Assembly (NCBI GenBank): GCA_903851365.1
Contig: CAINOB010000002.1
Coordinates: 76,051-140,050, forward strand
Reading direction: 5' to 3'
DNA length: 64,000 nucleotides
From: an uncultured Bacteroidota bacterium
GTDB lineage: Bacteria > Bacteroidota > Bacteroidia > Bacteroidales > UBA12481
The stretch's first letter is position 1, and each line of letters opens with the position of its first letter. A program made the translations under genes and the position numbers. Shown piece after piece: positions 26,758 to 36,810 of the stretch. The notes under the pieces are model-generated. The model did not search any database and was not told where the DNA came from. It saw only the letters and a list, made by a program, of their open reading frames with translations.

Positions 26758-27935
26758 TGATCAATCCGGTCTCGTCACGCGAAAGGATCAGTAGTCTCGA
26801 TATTCTCCGTGGATTTGCCCTGTTGGGCATCGTATTGGTGAATACCCTGGGTTTCAATGCGTCGTTTTTTAATTTCGGCGGATTCTACAGTAGGCTGCCT
26901 GATCCTTTCCAGCAGAAATTCTACAATATTTTTATCAGCCTGACAGCAGATAAATTCATTTTTCTGTTCAGCTTTCTGTTCGGATATGGCATCTTTTTAC
27001 AGTTCAGGCGATTTCGCGAGGAGGGAGCGGGTTATACCGGCTTCATGAGCCGACGAATGGGTGTACTGGCACTTTTTGGCCTGGCCCATATATTCTTTCT
27101 TTGGGCCGGCGATATCCTGCTGATGTATGCGATTGCCGGTATGTTAATTCTCGCCGTACGCAATCTGTCCACCCGAGGACAATTAATCCTTGCATTCATT
27201 TTTTATTTCTTTATTGCCATCTGGTTGGCAATGAGTGTCTTTATAACACTGCCTGATGCCATGTCCTCCACTTGTACCGGTTGCCTGGAGCAGGCAAAAA
27301 GTGTATATCCGCATGGGAGTTATCTGGATTGCCTGAGGCTGCGCCTGCACGAGTATTGGGATTTCAGGAACATCAATCTGTTCTATTACTTACCCAAGAT
27401 CATTGGTATCTCCCTTTTTGGATTCGTCGCTTCAAAATATGAATTGCACCTGAGGGTGGCTGATCAGGTAAAAAATTGGTTCGGCATCTGGTTGTTCGTA
27501 GTGATTATCGCAGTGGCAGCTTACTTTAATTATGCCGGCATTGCCGATCCAAAAAGCCGGTTTGCCCCGGCCCTGACCATGTGGGGCTACGAATTCATGA
27601 ATATGTCGGTGGCCGCGGGTTATATGTTGTTTATCTTCCTCATCACCACCAATCTTTCGGTGACTAGAGCGCTTGGGCCTTTTGCCCTGATGGGCAGAAT
27701 GTCACTGACCAACTACCTTATGCAGTCGTTGTTTTTATCGATCCTTTTTTACGGCTGGGGCCTGGGGCTGTTCGGACAAACTAAAATCCCCCTGCTGATA
27801 ATAATAGCACTGGGAGTTTATTTTCTCCAGATGGTGATGAATATTTTCTGGTTCCGATACCGGAATCAGGGGCCGGTGGAATGGGTGTGGCGCTGGGTTG
27901 CCTATAACGGCGCCAGGCAGAAGCAGGGCAAATAA
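26757..27935 (+). CDS. DUF418 membrane protein
   Basis: 392 residues starting with the hallmark RISSLDILRGFALLGIVLVNT and then about eight to ten transmembrane segments. LFSFLFGYGIFLQFRRF, MSRRMGVLALFGLAHIFFLWAGDIL and FALMGRMSLTNYLMQS are conserved DUF418 features. Related to acyltransferase-3-like membrane proteins, but the reaction is unknown. Starts with the TAATG overlap of the S9 peptidase, so it is translationally coupled to it. Confidence 0.88.
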   Translation: MINPVSSRERISSLDILRGFALLGIVLVNTLGFNASFFNFGGFYSRLPDPFQQKFYNIFISLTADKFIFLFSFLFGYGIFLQFRRFREEGAGYTGFMSRRMGVLALFGLAHIFFLWAGDILLMYAIAGMLILAVRNLSTRGQLILAFIFYFFIAIWLAMSVFITLPDAMSSTCTGCLEQAKSVYPHGSYLDCLRLRLHEYWDFRNINLFYYLPKIIGISLFGFVASKYELHLRVADQVKNWFGIWLFVVIIAVAAYFNYAGIADPKSRFAPALTMWGYEFMNMSVAAGYMLFIFLITTNLSVTRALGPFALMGRMSLTNYLMQSLFLSILFYGWGLGLFGQTKIPLLIIIALGVYFLQMVMNIFWFRYRNQGPVEWVWRWVAYNGARQKQGK

Positions 27936-27954
27936 ACATTTATAATGGACCCTT

Positions 27955-29802
27955 TTAAATAACGACCAGCTTATAAGTTTTCCGGTTGGTAAAGGTTTTT
28001 ATCGTGATAAAATATAACCCCGGTTGCAGCAGGCCCGCGATGCCAAGAGTGAGATCGGTTCTTACTGAATTCCGATAGATCAGCTGACCCCGGGCATCAT
28101 TGATTTCAATGGTTCGCTCCTCTTTATCCTGATTCAGGAATTTGATATTCAGAATCCCATTATGACTCTCGACCGGGTTGGGAAAGAGGAGGACATCATC
28201 GGTGGTAGCAGCATAAGTATCTGTTCCTGAAATAATGTCTTTCAGATCTTTTACCCAGTCGTACCATTTAACATAGATATTTGCCGCCCTGACGGCGCCT
28301 TTCACCAATTGCAGACGGTAGTCATAATGGGCCTTGCGTGTGCTTTCGCCCCGATATACATAATCCGTATTGCTGATCACGGCAAAAACCACACTGTTAG
28401 CCGGTTTCTTATCCAGCCGGAGGATGCAGTCGCCTCCGGTTACCGGCTGACTGTACACGGTGGTTCCATCCTTGGTGCGGTAACAAAGCTGGCAGGTCAT
28501 GTTGGGTCCAAGGGGTTGAAAATTCACCACCACGGTGTCGCCCGATATGAACAGCGGAATCTGATTTGCGCCCGACCATCCCGGGGTGGTCCGGAACTCC
28601 GGGGTCAGAAGCCCGTTGCCGTCGTTGGTGGTTTTTGCATAGGGTGTGGCCACCCAGACGGGCGGATTAAGCCAGGAAGGCTGCCACTCTGCTTTTATGC
28701 TTAACTTGAAGTTGTCGTCGATCAGCTTTTTAATGGCGCCGGTCCATTCCTTCATATCCAATAGTGCCTGTTTGGCCCGGTATTCCATGATCAGCCTGCG
28801 GATTTGCGAATCGCCCAAAGAGTCGGCCATGCCATCGAGAACACGGTTAGGACAATACCTCCAGATCCAGGCGATACTGCCTGTTCCCAGTGCCTGCCCG
28901 AGAAAAACAGGGAACGTATTTCCATACTGGTTGCCTCCGAGTAAATTCCGCCAGGTACACAGCTGCTGGTTGCCATTGTAACGGTTTACCCCTTCGGCCG
29001 AAGGACCGCCAAAGGTATCGTCCTGCAGCCATCCACTGTAACATTCGATGGGCATGAACGGGGCGATGTACGGGCAGGCATTGAGAAATCCCATGCTGCT
29101 GTAATCACCCGACCGTCGCGATTCGGCTTCCTGCTGCAGCCAGGTGTTACCGCCTTCCTGAAACCAGGCCGCATTTTTACAACCCGGCAGATCGGCCAGT
29201 ATCGAATGAATTCCTTCGTGTACCATGGCTCCCATCTGATAATCCCGGTCATTGTATTTGCAGGCCGGATCGAAACAATATACCGGGTAATAGGAGGCTA
29301 ATACCATCGGCCAGCTCTCCCCCTGATAATAGATAGCGCTTTGCCAGCCACCGAGTTCAGTGTTGGAGGCGTCGTCAGTGCACAAACCTGATCCAAAAAG
29401 ATAGATGGCGCTCCGGTATCCCCGTTTGGCCCGCTTATCCGGCGGCCATCCCATCGTATCGCGGAAGTAGGCAAAATCTTTATTCATCCGTTCCAGCATC
29501 GGGGTGATGGCGGCGGCGGTGACCAGAGGGTTGGCCCGGGGTCCCCAGCGGAAGGTCCACCATCCGGAGGATTGCGATCCTACCACCTGCGGGCAATCAT
29601 TCAGGTCGCGGGCCGGTGCCTGAAGGGCCGGAAACTCATTCCTGAAATTATAATTCAATGTCGGATGATAAGCAGGCCATTCATAGGCATCCCCAATCGT
29701 TATTTTCGACGAGGATTTGGTCTGGGCAGCTGCAGGCAGTGCCCATGAAAAACAGGCCACGGCCAGGGCAAGAGGGAGGAAAGATCGGACTGAAAAATTC
29801 AT
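27955..29802 (-). CDS. T9SS-exported gluzincin-type zinc peptidase-like protein
   Basis: 615 residues, signal peptide to about 26. The zinc motif is H195-E-G-I-H199 with E216 in WFQEGGNTWLQQE, giving HExxH-16-E, a gluzincin pattern. A Cys-rich middle (C208 and others), two beta-sandwich regions and a C-terminal type A sorting domain (LFPNPVESHNG ... LLQPGLYFITIKT) follow. It should leave through the type IX system to the cell surface. I could not place it in a named peptidase family. Its start overlaps the CPBP protease stop by ATGA, so the two are coupled. Confidence 0.75.
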   Translation of the reverse strand: MNFSVRSFLPLALAVACFSWALPAAAQTKSSSKITIGDAYEWPAYHPTLNYNFRNEFPALQAPARDLNDCPQVVGSQSSGWWTFRWGPRANPLVTAAAITPMLERMNKDFAYFRDTMGWPPDKRAKRGYRSAIYLFGSGLCTDDASNTELGGWQSAIYYQGESWPMVLASYYPVYCFDPACKYNDRDYQMGAMVHEGIHSILADLPGCKNAAWFQEGGNTWLQQEAESRRSGDYSSMGFLNACPYIAPFMPIECYSGWLQDDTFGGPSAEGVNRYNGNQQLCTWRNLLGGNQYGNTFPVFLGQALGTGSIAWIWRYCPNRVLDGMADSLGDSQIRRLIMEYRAKQALLDMKEWTGAIKKLIDDNFKLSIKAEWQPSWLNPPVWVATPYAKTTNDGNGLLTPEFRTTPGWSGANQIPLFISGDTVVVNFQPLGPNMTCQLCYRTKDGTTVYSQPVTGGDCILRLDKKPANSVVFAVISNTDYVYRGESTRKAHYDYRLQLVKGAVRAANIYVKWYDWVKDLKDIISGTDTYAATTDDVLLFPNPVESHNGILNIKFLNQDKEERTIEINDARGQLIYRNSVRTDLTLGIAGLLQPGLYFITIKTFTNRKTYKLVVI

Positions 29803-30527
29803 TCAGAAATCTCTTGTTTTAAATTGACATTATTCGCAGGATCGGTCCAATTTTTATTAATCCATAAATTGTTTCTGGTAATTTTCAATCCTGCCTTATT
29901 ATGCTTTTTGTACAAAAGTGTTCCAACAATGGTAAAAGCGATGGTTATGGCTCTAAATATATTTGCATAAGCATCACCTAACGCATTATCTCCGACTGAA
30001 AACAGCATCCAATGCAAATTCATAAACAAATGCAAACCAATAGGAACCCATAAATTATTATTCCATTCAATATAAGTCCATGCAAAAAACAGTGCACCAA
30101 GAAAAGTTGTGGCAAAAATTCCAACTAAAACAGATAAGTCTGAACTTTGCCATAAATGTCCGGAAGCAAACAGCAAGGCACATAATAAAATTGAAGGTAT
30201 AAATCCGATTTTGGCATAACGAAATAATTGCCCAAAAAATACACCTCGAAAATACAACTCTTCAAAAAATGCTGCGAATATTACTCCGGTAAGAAATCCC
30301 TTATTAATCCCCAGACTTTTTGTGATATTTATAGGTTTATGAATTAAAAATAATCCTATAAATAAAGGCATTCCTGTTATTAAATAGGTTAGAAGATAGG
30401 AAATAATCTTAATGGAAATAAAATTGCATAAATAATCGTAAATATTTTTGAAATAAAATTTACTCGAAAAATAATATAATGCAAAAGCAATTATTGTGAT
30501 CAATGTAATTTTTACAGTCTGTTTCAT
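29799..30527 (-). CDS. CPBP-family intramembrane metalloprotease
   Basis: 242 residues, seven or eight hydrophobic segments. The CPBP signature is complete: FFEELYFRGVFF (EExxxR), LFASGHLW (first His) and GLHLFMNLHW (His and Asn). Members are integral-membrane proteases related to Rce1. The gene is clearly more AT-rich than its neighbour and ends in a 4-bp overlap with the T9SS peptidase gene, so the pair may have been brought together by transfer. A processing partnership is only a guess. Confidence 0.9.
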   Translation of the reverse strand: MKQTVKITLITIIAFALYYFSSKFYFKNIYDYLCNFISIKIISYLLTYLITGMPLFIGLFLIHKPINITKSLGINKGFLTGVIFAAFFEELYFRGVFFGQLFRYAKIGFIPSILLCALLFASGHLWQSSDLSVLVGIFATTFLGALFFAWTYIEWNNNLWVPIGLHLFMNLHWMLFSVGDNALGDAYANIFRAITIAFTIVGTLLYKKHNKAGLKITRNNLWINKNWTDPANNVNLKQEISE

Positions 30528-30588
30528 TTTGCGTCAAATTATTCTGCAATACATTAAAGCCCTTAACGACAGAGAATCTAACCATTGT

Positions 30589-33500
30589 TTAATTGCCTGA
30601 TATCTCGTATTTTACAGTAACCGTATTTGCCGGGTCGCTTTCGGAAGTGGCCGTAAGTTTTACCGTGGCACTTTTGGAACTAGTTTTTTCATGGGCCACA
30701 AATACAGGCACACTCTGAGGCTTGCCTGATTCAACGGCAGCCAGTTCATTGGCCAGCTGGGCCGACCATCCTTCTCCTGCTATAGTGACCGTGAGCCGGT
30801 AAATATCCCACCCTTTTCCGGTGTTGCCCAAGCTGAAATCACAGCGCTGATAACCTTCCGATTTTTGGATTGAATTTGGCGAGCTGAGATGTACGCCACG
30901 GGCCTGGGGACCTGAACCATCGAGGGAGCGGATGCCTACCGTATACGAAATTATTCCGTCGGCGCTGGTCTGCTTATCGAGGATGTAAAAATGCAGGCGG
31001 TTAGGCGTATCCACCCATTCCGACTTGCTTCCGGAGTTGGTGCCGGCATGAAACAGTGCATCATTCAGCTGACGGTAATCAGCCGGGGTGCGCATCACCG
31101 GGGTTCCGTCGCCAGGCTGTAAATAATCGACCTTGTTAATATCCTCCGGATGTGCGTCGATCACCCAGTTGAAACAATTAAAACCATTGATCCCGCCGGT
31201 ATTCCCTTCCTTGTCCTTGTTTTTCGCGATCAGCACCCCGTTGTCGGGAGTATAGGAGTCGTAACCGATCTGCTGAACCACCTCCACCGAGTAGAAATTA
31301 TAGGTTGATTTGCCCGGAGAAAGGGGATCGAGTGCCGGATCCGATTCAGGAGTTCGATCCTGGGGAGCTTCCCCATCGAGCCTGACAACCACGCCGGCTA
31401 CCGTGCCGGGTAATGGATCTGCCGCCCGCGCGGTTATGGTTGTTACCACTAATCCCGATTTTGCCAGATCGTTTCGGTTGAGTGTCAAAACCTGATCTTC
31501 GGTGACAAACTTAAAATTCATTTTCTGTCGAAGCATGAGACCGGCCGGCATGGCGGCTCCGGCAATGGCAGGCACCTTCCAGCGGCTGTGGGGCCCCTCC
31601 GGACCATTAAAGCTGCCACGGTCCATCATGTCCCAGGTACCCGATCCAACACGCCGGTAAGGCTGCACATAAGGGTTATTATTGTTGTCGCCGGTGTGAA
31701 ACAGGTAATGTCCGATCTCATGGGTGATGGTTCCCGAATTTTCGCCCTGGCGCATCGACGAAAGTCCCCACTGCTGTGCGCCTGCTTTCCAGGAGGTCCA
31801 GTCGACATACCTGGTTTTTATCCAACGGGGTTTCGTGGGATCCGGATTGCCCCATTCAGCCGGGATATCCTCTTTTGAGCGAAATTTCATCTCCCCGAAC
31901 TCCTGCCAGATACCGGTCTCGTCATATCCGGCATAAATCCGCAAAATGGCATCGTAATTCCTGAGAAGATCCCCGGCTTCTTTTTTCCAGACCGAATCAC
32001 AATCTTTTTCCATGCGGCCGCGCGCGGGAATGCCAGTCGGGGTAGCGTTGGCCTGCCCCCATTCATTACAGCCATATTCCCATAGATTTTTGGGCATCCG
32101 GTACGGTCCGAACGCATCAATCTTTGCTACTCCCACCTGGCCCCTCGACTGCTCCATCCAGTATCCGTTGATGGTTTGACCATGGCGCACTTCGCCCGGG
32201 GTGTTTAAAAAATCGGCATAGAATTGTGCCACCTTTTCCCTCGGTATGGGATCTATCTGTGGATTTCCAAAGGGATCGGAATATTTGGGCAGGGTAACCA
32301 CGAACGGCTGGTCCGGGAAGTCGATGGCCACCAGGGCAATCCTGATCTGCCTTGCAGGCTTGAGCGAAGGATCGGCCCAATTTTTCCCCGGTATCGGATG
32401 ATAATCGTTCCAGGTCATATCGTCCTGATCATGAACTATCTGGAGATCAATGGGCGGAACGATTCCGGTACCTTTTTTCTGAACCTGACTTATTTTATAC
32501 AGACCCGAAGCATGCGCGGCAATTTTCTGAGCAAAGGTGCCGCTGAAAGCCCCTGTTTGCTCTCCATTCCAGAGATTGGTAACTTTTACCTCACTGGTAA
32601 AGCCCAGATCAGCCAGGCTTACTTTCACTTCAACATCCGGCGTTTCCGAAATATTAAACAGGGCGAGGTAAGTTTCCTGTGTTTTTTTATTTTTTGAAGT
32701 AATCGCAACTTTTCCATCCTGCTGAAAAAGCAGACGGGTATCGGAGCTTTCCTGATGCATCCTGTATACCTCTTCATTGGTCAGCAATGAAAGGGTGAAC
32801 GCATCATTGCTGGGCAAATCGCCACCAAAAAACAGCGGTGAGCGGAAAATGGAGAACAGGGTCATGAGGGTATATTGCTCATCCTTTGTTAAACGGGTAG
32901 GGCGGTCCTTCCCAACTTCACCCCGGATGGAAAGGCGTCCCAGCGGGATCATATCACAATCGGGCCAGGCACCCGGGCTAATGTAGGGGTACCACTTCCG
33001 GCAGACCTCAAACAGGTTGCGAATGTGCGGCCAGGTATCCCAAACGTCATTCACCATCCGCCACATATTGGCGTTTTTTCCAACATGTTCAGCATCTTCT
33101 ATCGGTGTGGGTCCCGGCGATGTGCTCAGCACGATCGGACGTCCGCACTGATCTATCGCCTTACGGATCATCTCAATTTCATCTTTATGATAGAAAGGCG
33201 CAGAAAGGTCATCAACCTTGATAAAATCCACTCCCCATTGCGCATACAGGTCAAATATCGAGTTGTAATATTCCTGCGATCCCGGCTTGCCGGCTGCCAC
33301 GGTATAATTATCGCTCAACCACTGGCAGAGGTTCTCTTTTGAGCACACCTGATCGGCTGTAATGCCTTTAGTTCCTTTGACCGGAAGTTTCCGGTCCACC
33401 GCAATTTTCGGAATTCCGCGCATGATATGAATACCGAATTTCAACCCTTTCTGATGTATATAATCTGCCAAATCCCTGAATCCTTTTCCATTTGCAGCGG

Positions 33501-33819
33501 ATGGAAAACGGTTAACGGCGGGCTGATACCGGCCGAATTCATCAATGACATACCGGGGGTCCTTTTCGTTATAGCCGCCCGCTTTATCATTTTCAACAAA
33601 CCAGCGGATATCCACGACAATATATTCCCATCCGAATTTTTTCAGATATTTTGCCATGTAATCGGCATTGGCTTTTACTTCATGCTCTTCCACGGTAGGG
33701 CCATAGCAATCCCAGCTATTCCAGCCCATGGGCGGTGTTTGCGCCCATTTATTTTTATCGGTAAATGCAAACAGCGCAGTGACTGCCATGACAATAGCCA
33801 TTGATTTTACTAGTTTCAT
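30589..33819 (-). CDS. GH27 alpha-galactosidase fused to M6-like metallopeptidase
   Basis: One 1076-residue frame. Signal peptide to about 20. Residues about 25-450 are GH27: TPPMGWNSWDCYG, nucleophile Asp203 in FIKVDDLSAP, acid/base Asp258 in WRMVNDVWDTW, and the Greek-key C-terminal sandwich ending SGLYKIS. After a short linker, about 485-800 form an M6-like peptidase: IRIALVAIDFPDQPF, and zinc motif H700-E-I-G-H704 in GTITHEIGHYLFHTGD, then GTWDMMDRGSFNGPEGPH. The C-terminal 250 residues are beta-rich. No stop or frame change separates the parts. Both active sites look intact. Coupled to the LamG gene 11 bp upstream. Confidence 0.85.
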   Translation of the reverse strand: MKLVKSMAIVMAVTALFAFTDKNKWAQTPPMGWNSWDCYGPTVEEHEVKANADYMAKYLKKFGWEYIVVDIRWFVENDKAGGYNEKDPRYVIDEFGRYQPAVNRFPSAANGKGFRDLADYIHQKGLKFGIHIMRGIPKIAVDRKLPVKGTKGITADQVCSKENLCQWLSDNYTVAAGKPGSQEYYNSIFDLYAQWGVDFIKVDDLSAPFYHKDEIEMIRKAIDQCGRPIVLSTSPGPTPIEDAEHVGKNANMWRMVNDVWDTWPHIRNLFEVCRKWYPYISPGAWPDCDMIPLGRLSIRGEVGKDRPTRLTKDEQYTLMTLFSIFRSPLFFGGDLPSNDAFTLSLLTNEEVYRMHQESSDTRLLFQQDGKVAITSKNKKTQETYLALFNISETPDVEVKVSLADLGFTSEVKVTNLWNGEQTGAFSGTFAQKIAAHASGLYKISQVQKKGTGIVPPIDLQIVHDQDDMTWNDYHPIPGKNWADPSLKPARQIRIALVAIDFPDQPFVVTLPKYSDPFGNPQIDPIPREKVAQFYADFLNTPGEVRHGQTINGYWMEQSRGQVGVAKIDAFGPYRMPKNLWEYGCNEWGQANATPTGIPARGRMEKDCDSVWKKEAGDLLRNYDAILRIYAGYDETGIWQEFGEMKFRSKEDIPAEWGNPDPTKPRWIKTRYVDWTSWKAGAQQWGLSSMRQGENSGTITHEIGHYLFHTGDNNNNPYVQPYRRVGSGTWDMMDRGSFNGPEGPHSRWKVPAIAGAAMPAGLMLRQKMNFKFVTEDQVLTLNRNDLAKSGLVVTTITARAADPLPGTVAGVVVRLDGEAPQDRTPESDPALDPLSPGKSTYNFYSVEVVQQIGYDSYTPDNGVLIAKNKDKEGNTGGINGFNCFNWVIDAHPEDINKVDYLQPGDGTPVMRTPADYRQLNDALFHAGTNSGSKSEWVDTPNRLHFYILDKQTSADGIISYTVGIRSLDGSGPQARGVHLSSPNSIQKSEGYQRCDFSLGNTGKGWDIYRLTVTIAGEGWSAQLANELAAVESGKPQSVPVFVAHEKTSSKSATVKLTATSESDPANTVTVKYEISGN

Positions 33820-33830
33820 TTTTTGGTTTT

Positions 33831-35942
33831 TCAGTGATTAATTATCGAAATCCCGATGGGCTTTTCGCTGTCAAGCCGGAGCCAGATAATCAGGTCATCC
33901 GAGTCGGAATTGGAAACGATGCCCTGCCTGAAGTTTTTTCCCTCTCCAATTTTTTGACCGTTAATCCTGATTTCAGCGTGCTGTTTCCCCCAGTTTCTGA
34001 CAATAATTGCCGGATTCAATAAGGGGGATTCTTTGCTGGCCTCAAGGGTAAAATCAAGAGAAGCTTTAGCGGCTGCAGTTTTCTTTACGATAACATAGGC
34101 TCGCTCTGATTGGTCGTAAGCGCCTCCCTGATACGCACTTGATTTAATTGTGAGATTTGGAGCCTGTAACCACGATTTTGCCATCGGCACTAAATCTTTG
34201 GCCCCTTTGGCAGTCATACCCTGTAACATGATCCGGGTTCGGGTGGTTTTCGTATGGGTATAATCATTCCATTGAACAAAGGTGGTGAGGTTAAAGTGGC
34301 TGGGATGATCGGCTTTAACTACCCAGCGCCCGTCGCCCGGAATCTGAACCACCGGCCAGTGATTCCACCAACCATAGGCCGAGGGGGAAGGATCTTCCCG
34401 ATAGCCTTGTGCCATATTGGCCGCATAGGTCCTGAAATAGGGTGAAGCCCATTTCCCTTCCACCGTTTCAACCGGATTTGGTGAAATGATAAAGAAGGGT
34501 TTATAGGTTGATTTGAAGTTTACGTAAGACATATTGGCTCCTTTGGGATCAGGCATATCCACCTGCAACTTGTCATCCCAGGTATAATCAGCTGTCTCTC
34601 CCTTCATATTTACCAGGGTGACACTCTTTTTATCGATCACCTCCTCCGGATGTTTTCCAGGGGGCAAAAGAACGATTTGTTCCTCCCAATCGTGCTTTCG
34701 TTCAGGCATGGTGTAATGAAGCTCCATTTTGCGCACTCCAACCTGATCAGGATAAATAATATAAAACTCGTCGCACCATTCCCCCCTCGGATTTTCCTTG
34801 TGTCCGGCGATGACATCAAAAGCATCGCTGAGGGCATACCGCCAGTGAACGACCACCCGGGCATCGGTATTCTCAATGATCCTGACATGGGAAAATTTGC
34901 ACATCCGGTCCATCAGCGGTTCCGCACAACTGGAGACATCGCTGCCCCAGGTTTCCAGCCATTCGTTCGTATACCAGGTACGGTTTTCACTCACCCAGCA
35001 GGGAACATAGCTGGTTCCCCGCCAAAAAACAAACTGCACGGGTGATTCGTCGAACCTCACAAATACGTCGGGAACATCGCTTACCCTCCATAAATCATCC
35101 CATTCCTTATAGTAATCGAGCTTCGTATAAAAGGCGCCAAAATTGCCCGTACCATGGGCTCCGATTGGGAAAAGCTTTCGATCACTAAGAGCCGGAGCCG
35201 GCAAGTTTCCAGCTGATGCAAATTCTTTTCGGATTTCCTCCCAGCTTTTTATGCGGTCATAAATTTTCACTTCATCCAGAATTCCGTCCAAAAAGAAAAA
35301 GCTGTTTTCGGTGGTCAGCTGCCTCTCAACCCAGGTCTTTGACTGGGCATTCCTTCCAATCGTAAGTGATCCATATAAAGTGGGAATGAAATTTCCTTTA
35401 ATTTTCCGGGATACTGCCTCTTCCCCATTGATATAAATAGTGACTTTTTCTCCGGGAATAAATACAGCAGCAACATGTGTCCATTTACCCAGTGGCAGTG
35501 ATGTTTCCGTTTCAAGTTCCTGCCACGAATTTCCTGAGGCGATTTTCATGCCGAGATGGCCCTCATTGCTGATCCCGAAAAAGAAGCCGGTCAGTTCATC
35601 CTGCGAACAGTCGACGATGGGTGACCAGGCCCACGGGTAGGCTGCCAGCGCTATCCAGGATTCAACCGTCAGGGCGCCGACGGGTTTTTTGACATTGTTA
35701 AGTTTACGCTCGATACAAGTGGTAAATCCATCAAACTTGAGTGCCATGCCGTGAACTCCGGGCACCCCTTCAAGATTTCCGATAAACGAGTCGGTTCCCT
35801 TTTCCAGGGGCTTATCGAAGGACCAGTAATAAACCAGTCCAGGATCTGCTGTTTGAGGGGTTTGGGATGATGCAGATTGGGCGAATAAAAGTAGCTGGCA
35901 AACAGAGCCAAGTGTAACCAGCCAATTCACAATTGATTTCAT
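33831..35942 (-). CDS. Secreted LamG-domain protein, putative carbohydrate-active
   Basis: Start set at 35942 (MKSIVNWLVTLGSVC), giving a normal signal peptide; six extra codons exist upstream. 703 residues. A LamG/concanavalin-like domain covers about 35-235 (YYWSFDKPLE, ALTVESWIALAAYPWAW, GKWTHVAAVFIPGEKVTIYING). The following 450 residues (SYVPCWVSENRTWYTNEW ... YGWWNHWPVVQIPGDGRW) resemble uncharacterised 'LamG-like jellyroll' proteins of glycan loci. Catalytic residues unknown. Operonic with the GH27-peptidase fusion. Confidence 0.75.
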   Translation of the reverse strand: MKSIVNWLVTLGSVCQLLLFAQSASSQTPQTADPGLVYYWSFDKPLEKGTDSFIGNLEGVPGVHGMALKFDGFTTCIERKLNNVKKPVGALTVESWIALAAYPWAWSPIVDCSQDELTGFFFGISNEGHLGMKIASGNSWQELETETSLPLGKWTHVAAVFIPGEKVTIYINGEEAVSRKIKGNFIPTLYGSLTIGRNAQSKTWVERQLTTENSFFFLDGILDEVKIYDRIKSWEEIRKEFASAGNLPAPALSDRKLFPIGAHGTGNFGAFYTKLDYYKEWDDLWRVSDVPDVFVRFDESPVQFVFWRGTSYVPCWVSENRTWYTNEWLETWGSDVSSCAEPLMDRMCKFSHVRIIENTDARVVVHWRYALSDAFDVIAGHKENPRGEWCDEFYIIYPDQVGVRKMELHYTMPERKHDWEEQIVLLPPGKHPEEVIDKKSVTLVNMKGETADYTWDDKLQVDMPDPKGANMSYVNFKSTYKPFFIISPNPVETVEGKWASPYFRTYAANMAQGYREDPSPSAYGWWNHWPVVQIPGDGRWVVKADHPSHFNLTTFVQWNDYTHTKTTRTRIMLQGMTAKGAKDLVPMAKSWLQAPNLTIKSSAYQGGAYDQSERAYVIVKKTAAAKASLDFTLEASKESPLLNPAIIVRNWGKQHAEIRINGQKIGEGKNFRQGIVSNSDSDDLIIWLRLDSEKPIGISIINH

Positions 35943-36118
35943 AAACCGAGTTTTGAACAAAGCTAACCATATTCAGGAATGCAGAATATGTTGCTTTCCG
36001 GTATAATAGAATTATCAGAAAGATAGATGGCTGTACTTCTGGAATATTAACTCATCTGTCTGCTGGTTAAACAATTCGCCGGGTTAGTTTGTATTATTTA
36101 AAATTTAATAAACAAACC

Positions 36119-36676
36119 ATGAAAAAATTATCCATTAGTACTTTAGCGGTTATCGCGCTGATGGCGGTAAGCAGTTGTTCCAAAATCGCAGATATCCTTA
36201 CGGTGGATGTTCCAACAGATGTCTCCGTTGACCTTAAGATTCCTGGAGGCTCAAGTGAACTTAAATCATCCGGGGGTATGGCGCCTTTTGATGTGTCTGA
36301 AACATTGGATATCGCTACGAATCCAACGGTTATCCAATACCAGGCAAAGATTAAATCGATTGCTGCAAACGGTGGAACAGTAACAGTTAAATTACCGGGA
36401 ACCACTCCTCCAGTAATGCTTAAGGACGCTAAATTGGAAATAACCAATCTTGATACACAAGTGATTCTGGGGACTTGGTCCCTTGAATCGAAATTGTACC
36501 CGAATGGTGGAGAGGTGACGATCGGTGCACCTACTTCAGGAAGCTTCGCGGATATTTCTGCCGCTTTAGACGCTAAAGCCAAAGTAAAAATCCGGCTAAC
36601 GGGTTCTACCGATTTTTTTACCGCATGGATTATGACAGTAACATTGCAAACCGTTGTAAAGGCTAAGGTTCTTTAA
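36119..36676 (+). CDS. Small beta-rich lipoprotein, unknown function
   Basis: Start at 36119 (MKKLSISTLAVIALMAVSSC), a perfect lipoprotein signal with Cys20; ten upstream codons are not needed. 185 residues. The mature part is made of Val/Thr/Lys-rich strands (VDVPTDVSVDLKIPGG, GGTVTVKLPGTTPPVML, DAKAKVKIRLTGSTDFF). No known domain recognised. Monocistronic, with its own terminator at 36718-36753. Confidence 0.75.
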   Translation: MKKLSISTLAVIALMAVSSCSKIADILTVDVPTDVSVDLKIPGGSSELKSSGGMAPFDVSETLDIATNPTVIQYQAKIKSIAANGGTVTVKLPGTTPPVMLKDAKLEITNLDTQVILGTWSLESKLYPNGGEVTIGAPTSGSFADISAALDAKAKVKIRLTGSTDFFTAWIMTVTLQTVVKAKVL

Positions 36677-36717
36677 AGCACAGCCTGAGCTGAGTGACTG
36701 CTTTCAGGGTCACCGGA

Positions 36718-36753
36718 AACCACCTGTCGGATTAAACCGGCAGGTGGTTTTTT
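36718..36753 (+). terminator. Rho-independent terminator
   Basis: AACCACCTGTCGG and CCGGCAGGTGGTT pair in an 11-13 bp stem (one G-T) with loop ATTAAA, followed by TTTTTT. It stands 42 bp after the lipoprotein stop at 36676, in the 248-bp stretch between genes. Confidence 0.9.
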
Positions 36754-36810
36754 GTTGAGCCACAACGATTGATTTCATGAAAATTACCTATTTTCGAAGA
36801 AGAACATTCC

